From contig NZ_JADDJF010000016.1 of NCBI RefSeq assembly GCF_017811755.1, forward strand, positions 1 to 64,000: DNA of 64,000 nt, given 5' to 3'. This document shows positions 60,429 through 64,000 of this stretch, in pieces. The notes beneath the pieces were generated by a model. It searched no databases. It was not told the origin of the DNA and saw nothing but the letters and a program-made list of their open reading frames with translations. A program made the translations under genes and the position numbers. This DNA comes from Pararhodobacter sp. SW119 (GTDB taxonomy: Bacteria > Pseudomonadota > Alphaproteobacteria > Rhodobacterales > Rhodobacteraceae). How positions within the stretch are numbered: the stretch's first letter is position 1; the number at the start of each line of letters is the position of its first letter.

Positions 60429-61528
60429 TAGCCGTCCTCCAGGTGCAGCAGAATCCCCAGCGCCAGCAGGATCGTCGCGAAAGGTGGCGTCCAGACCGCA
60501 AGCAGGAGGGGAATCTGCCCGTTCTCTCCCAGAACCTGCGCGAAGTTGCGCAGAAAGAACAGGGCAAATCCGGCGATCACGGTCAGCAGGATGCGCCCGC
60601 CCGCGCCGCCCGCGCGGCTGTGGCGCAGGCAAAGCACGGTGCCGACCAGCATCATCCCCGCCATCATGATTGGCAGCGCGAGTTCACTCTGCAGTTGCAC
60701 GCGCAGGGACCGCGTGGCCAGACCGGCGCGCTCGAGCGCCGAGATGAACTCGGGCAGGGCCCAGACCGAGATCGTGCCTTCGCGGGCGAAACTGTCGCGG
60801 ATCCTCTCGGGCGTGAGGTCGGTCGGCAGGTCGAGGCGCGGCTGGGACTGTGCCTCGCGCTCGGGATTGGGGGCGGTCAGATCCCAGCGCTTGGCGTCCT
60901 GCAAAAACCAGCTTCCCGAGCCGAGTCGTGCGTGCGCCGCCTCGATCCGGACCACGGGGGCGCCGGTGTCCCGGTCGAAGGCGATGAAGCCCGTATTTCG
61001 GAAGGTGAGCCCGTCGGGTCCGACCGATTCGGCACGGATGACCGTCTGTCCCAGGCTGTCGCCCTGGCGCAGCCAGATCCCGCTGCTGCCCACGGCGAAC
61101 TGCAGCGTCAGGTCGGGTGCGGTCATCGCCTGGGTCTGCGCCTGGTAGAGCCGGGCAGCCGCCGCCACGACCGGGTTGAGCGCGGCCACGATCAGGGCGC
61201 CGAAAAGAACGGTCGCCAGGACGGGTTCAAGAAGCGTTCGCAAGGCCGAACGCCCCGCCGCGCGGATCACGATCAGTTCGGACGAGCGCGCGAGGGCCAG
61301 GAACAGGGCCATCGCCGAAAGGATCGTCAGCAACGGCAGCACCTGGTAGAACGTCGTGGGCACGCGCAGCGCCGCAAGCCAGAGGATATGCCGCAACTCC
61401 GTCTCGCCGCCACCGAAGCGGCGCATCATCTCGACCAGTTCGAAGAGGAATAGGATGCCGAGGAAGACCGAGGCGATGATGCCGAAGGTGCCCGCCAGCC
61501 GACGCGTCAGGTAAAGGCCGAGCGTCAT
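60428..61528 (-). CDS. lptG: LPS export permease LptG
   Basis: LptG and LptF form the membrane part of the LptB2FG transporter. The 366-residue protein has six predicted membrane segments, three at each end, with a large periplasmic domain between (about 105-270). The N-terminal LGLYLTRRLAGTFGIIA is typical of YjgP/YjgQ permeases. The ATG at 61528 overlaps the lptF stop as ATGA. Confidence 0.92.
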   Translation of the reverse strand: MTLGLYLTRRLAGTFGIIASVFLGILFLFELVEMMRRFGGGETELRHILWLAALRVPTTFYQVLPLLTILSAMALFLALARSSELIVIRAAGRSALRTLLEPVLATVLFGALIVAALNPVVAAAARLYQAQTQAMTAPDLTLQFAVGSSGIWLRQGDSLGQTVIRAESVGPDGLTFRNTGFIAFDRDTGAPVVRIEAAHARLGSGSWFLQDAKRWDLTAPNPEREAQSQPRLDLPTDLTPERIRDSFAREGTISVWALPEFISALERAGLATRSLRVQLQSELALPIMMAGMMLVGTVLCLRHSRAGGAGGRILLTVIAGFALFFLRNFAQVLGENGQIPLLLAVWTPPFATILLALGILLHLEDG

Positions 61529-62646
61529 GTCGGGCCTGCCACGGCACGAGCTTTCGCCTGCCGACCCGAGGCGCGGAGCAGAAGGACGAAGCCGGCAAGG
61601 ATGCCCAGCCCGATCGGGACCGCGCCCAACCAGGACAATGCCACCGAGCGCATGGCCTGGCCCGCCGCGGCATTGATCAGAAGTTGCATCAGCGCCAGCG
61701 TGACGACCGCCAGCACGATGGGTTTCCACGCCCCCAGTCGGTTGAAACCGCCCGCGATCAGCGCGGCGAAGCCGATCAGCGCGGCGGCGACCGCGGTAAA
61801 GGGCTCGACGAAGCGCGACACAAGCTCGAAGCGAACCTGCGCCGGCGTGGCGCGCGTTTCGTCCAGCAGGTCGGGCGTCGGGGCGAACAGTTCGGCTGTC
61901 GACAACTCCTCGATCCGGCGCTGGCGCCCGGCAGGGCCGATCAGCCCGCTCAGGTCATAGGTGAAATCCGCGAAGGTCGTCACCGCCAGACGCCCGGTCT
62001 GCGCGCCCAGCATCTGCGCGTATCCGTCGATCATCACCAGTTTCGGCCCCGTCTGTTCGGGCACGATCAGCGCTGTCCGCGCGGTGTAGTCGACCCGTTG
62101 CGCCATGGTTCGCGCGTCGGACAGATAGACCCCGCGCATGACACCGTCCGGCGTGATCTCGGCGACGTAGAGGGTGATGCCCTCGGTCGGGTGGTGAAAG
62201 ACGCCATCCTGAAGAAGACCCGCCGTCACGTTCTCGGCGATCTCGGCCTGACGCTGGGCAAGTTGCGCGCGCGCGCCGGGCACCAGGAAATGCGCCAGCA
62301 CCATCAGGAACGCGGCGACGATCAGCCCGAAGATCAGCACCGGCCGTGCCAGGCGAAAGGGTGAGACACCCGCCGCTTGCAGCACGGTGACCTCGCTCGC
62401 GCGGATCAGCTGAACGGTGACGTAGGTCGCCGCGACGAAGGCCGCGATGGGCAGGACCGTGCGGATCAGCATCGGCAGGCTGAGCGCCGTGAACTCGAGA
62501 AACACGATCATCGGCTGGCCGTCGCTGATCAGCCGGTCGAACAACCGCACCGCACGATTGACCCAGTAGACCGAGACCAGGACCAGCGAAAAGAAGCCGA
62601 AGACCCACAGCAGCTGCGACAGGATGTACCGATCTAGCCGCCCCAC
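61525..62646 (-). CDS. lptF: LPS export permease LptF
   Basis: The partner of LptG, this 373-residue YjgP/YjgQ permease has the same topology: MGRLDRYILSQLLWVFGFFS at the N-terminus, three membrane segments, a periplasmic beta-jellyroll and three more segments. I use the GTG at 62646 because it puts the conserved RLDRYI close to the start. It is divergent from pepA across a 170-bp gap that should contain the promoter of the lptF-lptG-lptD-surA-pdxA-rsmA run. Confidence 0.92.
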   Translation of the reverse strand: MGRLDRYILSQLLWVFGFFSLVLVSVYWVNRAVRLFDRLISDGQPMIVFLEFTALSLPMLIRTVLPIAAFVAATYVTVQLIRASEVTVLQAAGVSPFRLARPVLIFGLIVAAFLMVLAHFLVPGARAQLAQRQAEIAENVTAGLLQDGVFHHPTEGITLYVAEITPDGVMRGVYLSDARTMAQRVDYTARTALIVPEQTGPKLVMIDGYAQMLGAQTGRLAVTTFADFTYDLSGLIGPAGRQRRIEELSTAELFAPTPDLLDETRATPAQVRFELVSRFVEPFTAVAAALIGFAALIAGGFNRLGAWKPIVLAVVTLALMQLLINAAAGQAMRSVALSWLGAVPIGLGILAGFVLLLRASGRQAKARAVAGPT

Positions 62647-62816
62647 GATGTCGTCCCTCTGCTTCGGCGATTGCCGGGCACGATATACCGGATCGGCGCG
62701 CGGGAACAACGCCCCCTGCCGCCCTCTGGTCAAGGCGGGGTGTGCCGGGTAGGGTCCGCGCGAATACGCGAGACTGGTCGGCCCGCGCGCCGCCCATCGA
62801 CAAGGAGAGACCTTTC

Positions 62817-64000
62817 ATGCCGCTCGTTCCGATGACATTTGTCAAAGCCGAAAACGACACAAAGGCGCTGGCCGCACATGCCGGCCGCGTCGTCGTTTTC
62901 GCCGATGCCGAGCCCGACACGGTGGCGCGCCGGGTAGACCGGCTGACCAAGGGCGCCATCAAGCGCGCGATCGAAAGCCCCGCCTGGAAGAAGATCAAGC
63001 CGGGGCAGGGGCTTGAGCTGGCTTTCCCGGCCGGGATGGCGGCGTCCGCGGTGCAGTTGATCCGGCTTCCGAAGCGCGCCAAGCCGGATGCCTTGCGCAA
63101 GGCTGGCGCGACAATCGGCAAGGCCCTGGGCGAAGAGGGCGCGCTGGTCGCAGCGGCGGCGGTCAAGGGGGCCGAGTATCTGGCCGAGGGGGTGGCGCTT
63201 CGCGCCTATCAGTTCGCCCGCAAGGCCGAGGCCCCCAAGGCGCAGGGCGAGGTGACAGTGGCCTGCGCCGACCCGGACGCGGTCAAGGCCGCCTCGGCCG
63301 ATCTGCTGGCGACCGCGGACGGCGTGCATTTCACCCGCGATCTGGTCAACGAACCCGCGAACATCCTCACCACCACCGAATTCGCCGAGCGCTGCGTCGC
63401 GATGCGCGAGCTCGGCCTGGAAGTCGAGGTTCTCGAAGAGCCGGAACTGGAAAAGCTGGGCATGCGCGCGCTGCTGGCAGTGGGGCAGGGTTCGGACAGC
63501 CCGTCGAAGGTCGTGGTGATGCGCTGGCAGGGGGGCGGATCGGAAAAGCCCTTCGCGCTGATCGGAAAGGGCGTCGTGTTCGATACGGGCGGGATCTCGA
63601 TCAAGTCCGCCAGCGGCATGGAAGACATGGTGATGGACATGGGCGGCGCGGGCGTCGTTGCCGGCGCGATGCGCGCCCTGGCCGGGCGCAAGGCGAAGGC
63701 CAATGTCGTGGGCGTGATCGGCCTGGTCGAGAACATGCCCGACGGTCGCGCGCAGCGGCCGGGCGACGTGGTGACCTCGATGAAGGGCGACACGATCGAG
63801 GTGATTAATACCGATGCCGAGGGGCGCTTGGTGCTGGCCGATATCATGTGGTACGCGCAGGATCGGTTCGAGCCGGTCGGCATGGTCGATCTGGCAACCC
63901 TGACCGGCGCGATCATCGTCGGGCTGGGGCACGAAAAAGCCGGCGTCTTCGCCAATGACGACGCGCTGTGCGACGGGTTCCTCAAGGCCGCGGCCGATAC
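62817..64000 (+). CDS. pepA: Leucyl aminopeptidase (3'-truncated by window end)
   Basis: PepA is an M17 dizinc aminopeptidase that releases N-terminal amino acids and in some bacteria binds DNA. The frame from ATG 62817 (AAGGAGAG upstream) runs open to the window end, about 394 residues, so the gene is partial. It has the N-terminal macro-like domain (1-160), the DLVNEPANILTTTEFA linker, GKGVVFDTGGISIKSASG with metal ligands, and the M17 signature NTDAEGRL (331-338). It is divergent from lptF, the conserved arrangement in this group. Confidence 0.96.
   Translation, partial: MPLVPMTFVKAENDTKALAAHAGRVVVFADAEPDTVARRVDRLTKGAIKRAIESPAWKKIKPGQGLELAFPAGMAASAVQLIRLPKRAKPDALRKAGATIGKALGEEGALVAAAAVKGAEYLAEGVALRAYQFARKAEAPKAQGEVTVACADPDAVKAASADLLATADGVHFTRDLVNEPANILTTTEFAERCVAMRELGLEVEVLEEPELEKLGMRALLAVGQGSDSPSKVVVMRWQGGGSEKPFALIGKGVVFDTGGISIKSASGMEDMVMDMGGAGVVAGAMRALAGRKAKANVVGVIGLVENMPDGRAQRPGDVVTSMKGDTIEVINTDAEGRLVLADIMWYAQDRFEPVGMVDLATLTGAIIVGLGHEKAGVFANDDALCDGFLKAAAD

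Noticed and set aside
1-64000. CRISPR array, integrase or phage genes
   Set aside because: No regularly spaced direct repeats and no recombinase, capsid or terminase motifs were found on either strand.

Overview
The window is chromosomal DNA of a high-GC alphaproteobacterium, most likely a member of the Rhodobacterales (Roseobacter/Paracoccus-like). Support comes from gene content and order: rnd-lptCAB-rpoN-hpf-ptsN, lptF-lptG-lptD-surA-pdxA-rsmA beside pepA, the alphaproteobacterial families DUF3572 and DUF2794, a Crp/Fnr-type box, a VPLPA-CTERM tail remnant, and an RbaV/RbaW-like partner switch. No phage, integrase, transposase, rRNA operon or CRISPR array is visible. Genes are packed tightly, with many 4-base ATGA or GTGA start/stop overlaps.

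Layout. 0-8.6 kb: rnr, dapE, a GAF-PAS hybrid kinase, a LOG-family protein, dapD and an Hsp20 gene behind a Crp/Fnr-type promoter. 8.7-14.7 kb: an SGNH hydrolase, a lipoprotein, a split H-NOX / HNOBA-GGDEF pair, a HAD phosphatase, DUF3572 and pleD. 14.7-18.1 kb: an ECF sigma / anti-sigma / Spy-like / EF-hand group, then DUF983 and a Nudix protein. 18.4-21.9 kb: gltX, a metallopeptidase, smpB, DUF2794 and an RluA-type pseudouridine synthase. 22-27 kb: the ptsN-hpf-rpoN-lptBAC-rnd run. 27-36 kb: a CoA-transferase with GDPD, a 7TM hybrid kinase, nagA-nagK divergent from murQ, a partner-switch pair and a thiolase. 37-47.8 kb: an alpha/beta-hydrolase-OsmC fusion, two tRNA-Leu genes, a scrambled pseudogene locus, yqaA-like and dsbB, exoD, maiA-fahA, a lone BrnA-like protein, two cytochromes c and alr. 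47.8-54.7 kb: two glycosyltransferases, an M20 amidohydrolase, an XRE-cupin regulator and gabT. 55-64 kb: rsmA-pdxA-surA-lptD-lptG-lptF read leftward, divergent from pepA, which runs off the window.

How the genes fit together. Six of the seven lipopolysaccharide-export proteins (LptA, B, C, D, F, G; not LptE) are here, with SurA that folds LptD. DapE and DapD act in the same lysine/meso-DAP pathway, and Alr, MurQ, NagA and the NagK-like kinase also serve cell-wall synthesis or recycling. MaiA and FahA complete tyrosine/homogentisate breakdown. Signalling is heavy: two hybrid kinases, two diguanylate cyclases, an ECF sigma factor, a partner switch and sigma-54.

The most unusual observation is a family of six dispersed intergenic elements. 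Each has a perfect 14-26 bp (one odd-length 21-nt) palindrome whose sequence differs from copy to copy, with its centre 47-48.5 bp from a GTTAAC box; four copies also carry a GAAACTTTC-like tail. Four of the five loci lie between convergent genes. Also notable are an H-NOX protein lacking the heme ligand and heme-clamp residues, paired with an HNOBA-GGDEF cyclase, a separate family of about 183-nt repeats, and a composite pseudogene joining a TetR head to a VPLPA-CTERM tail.
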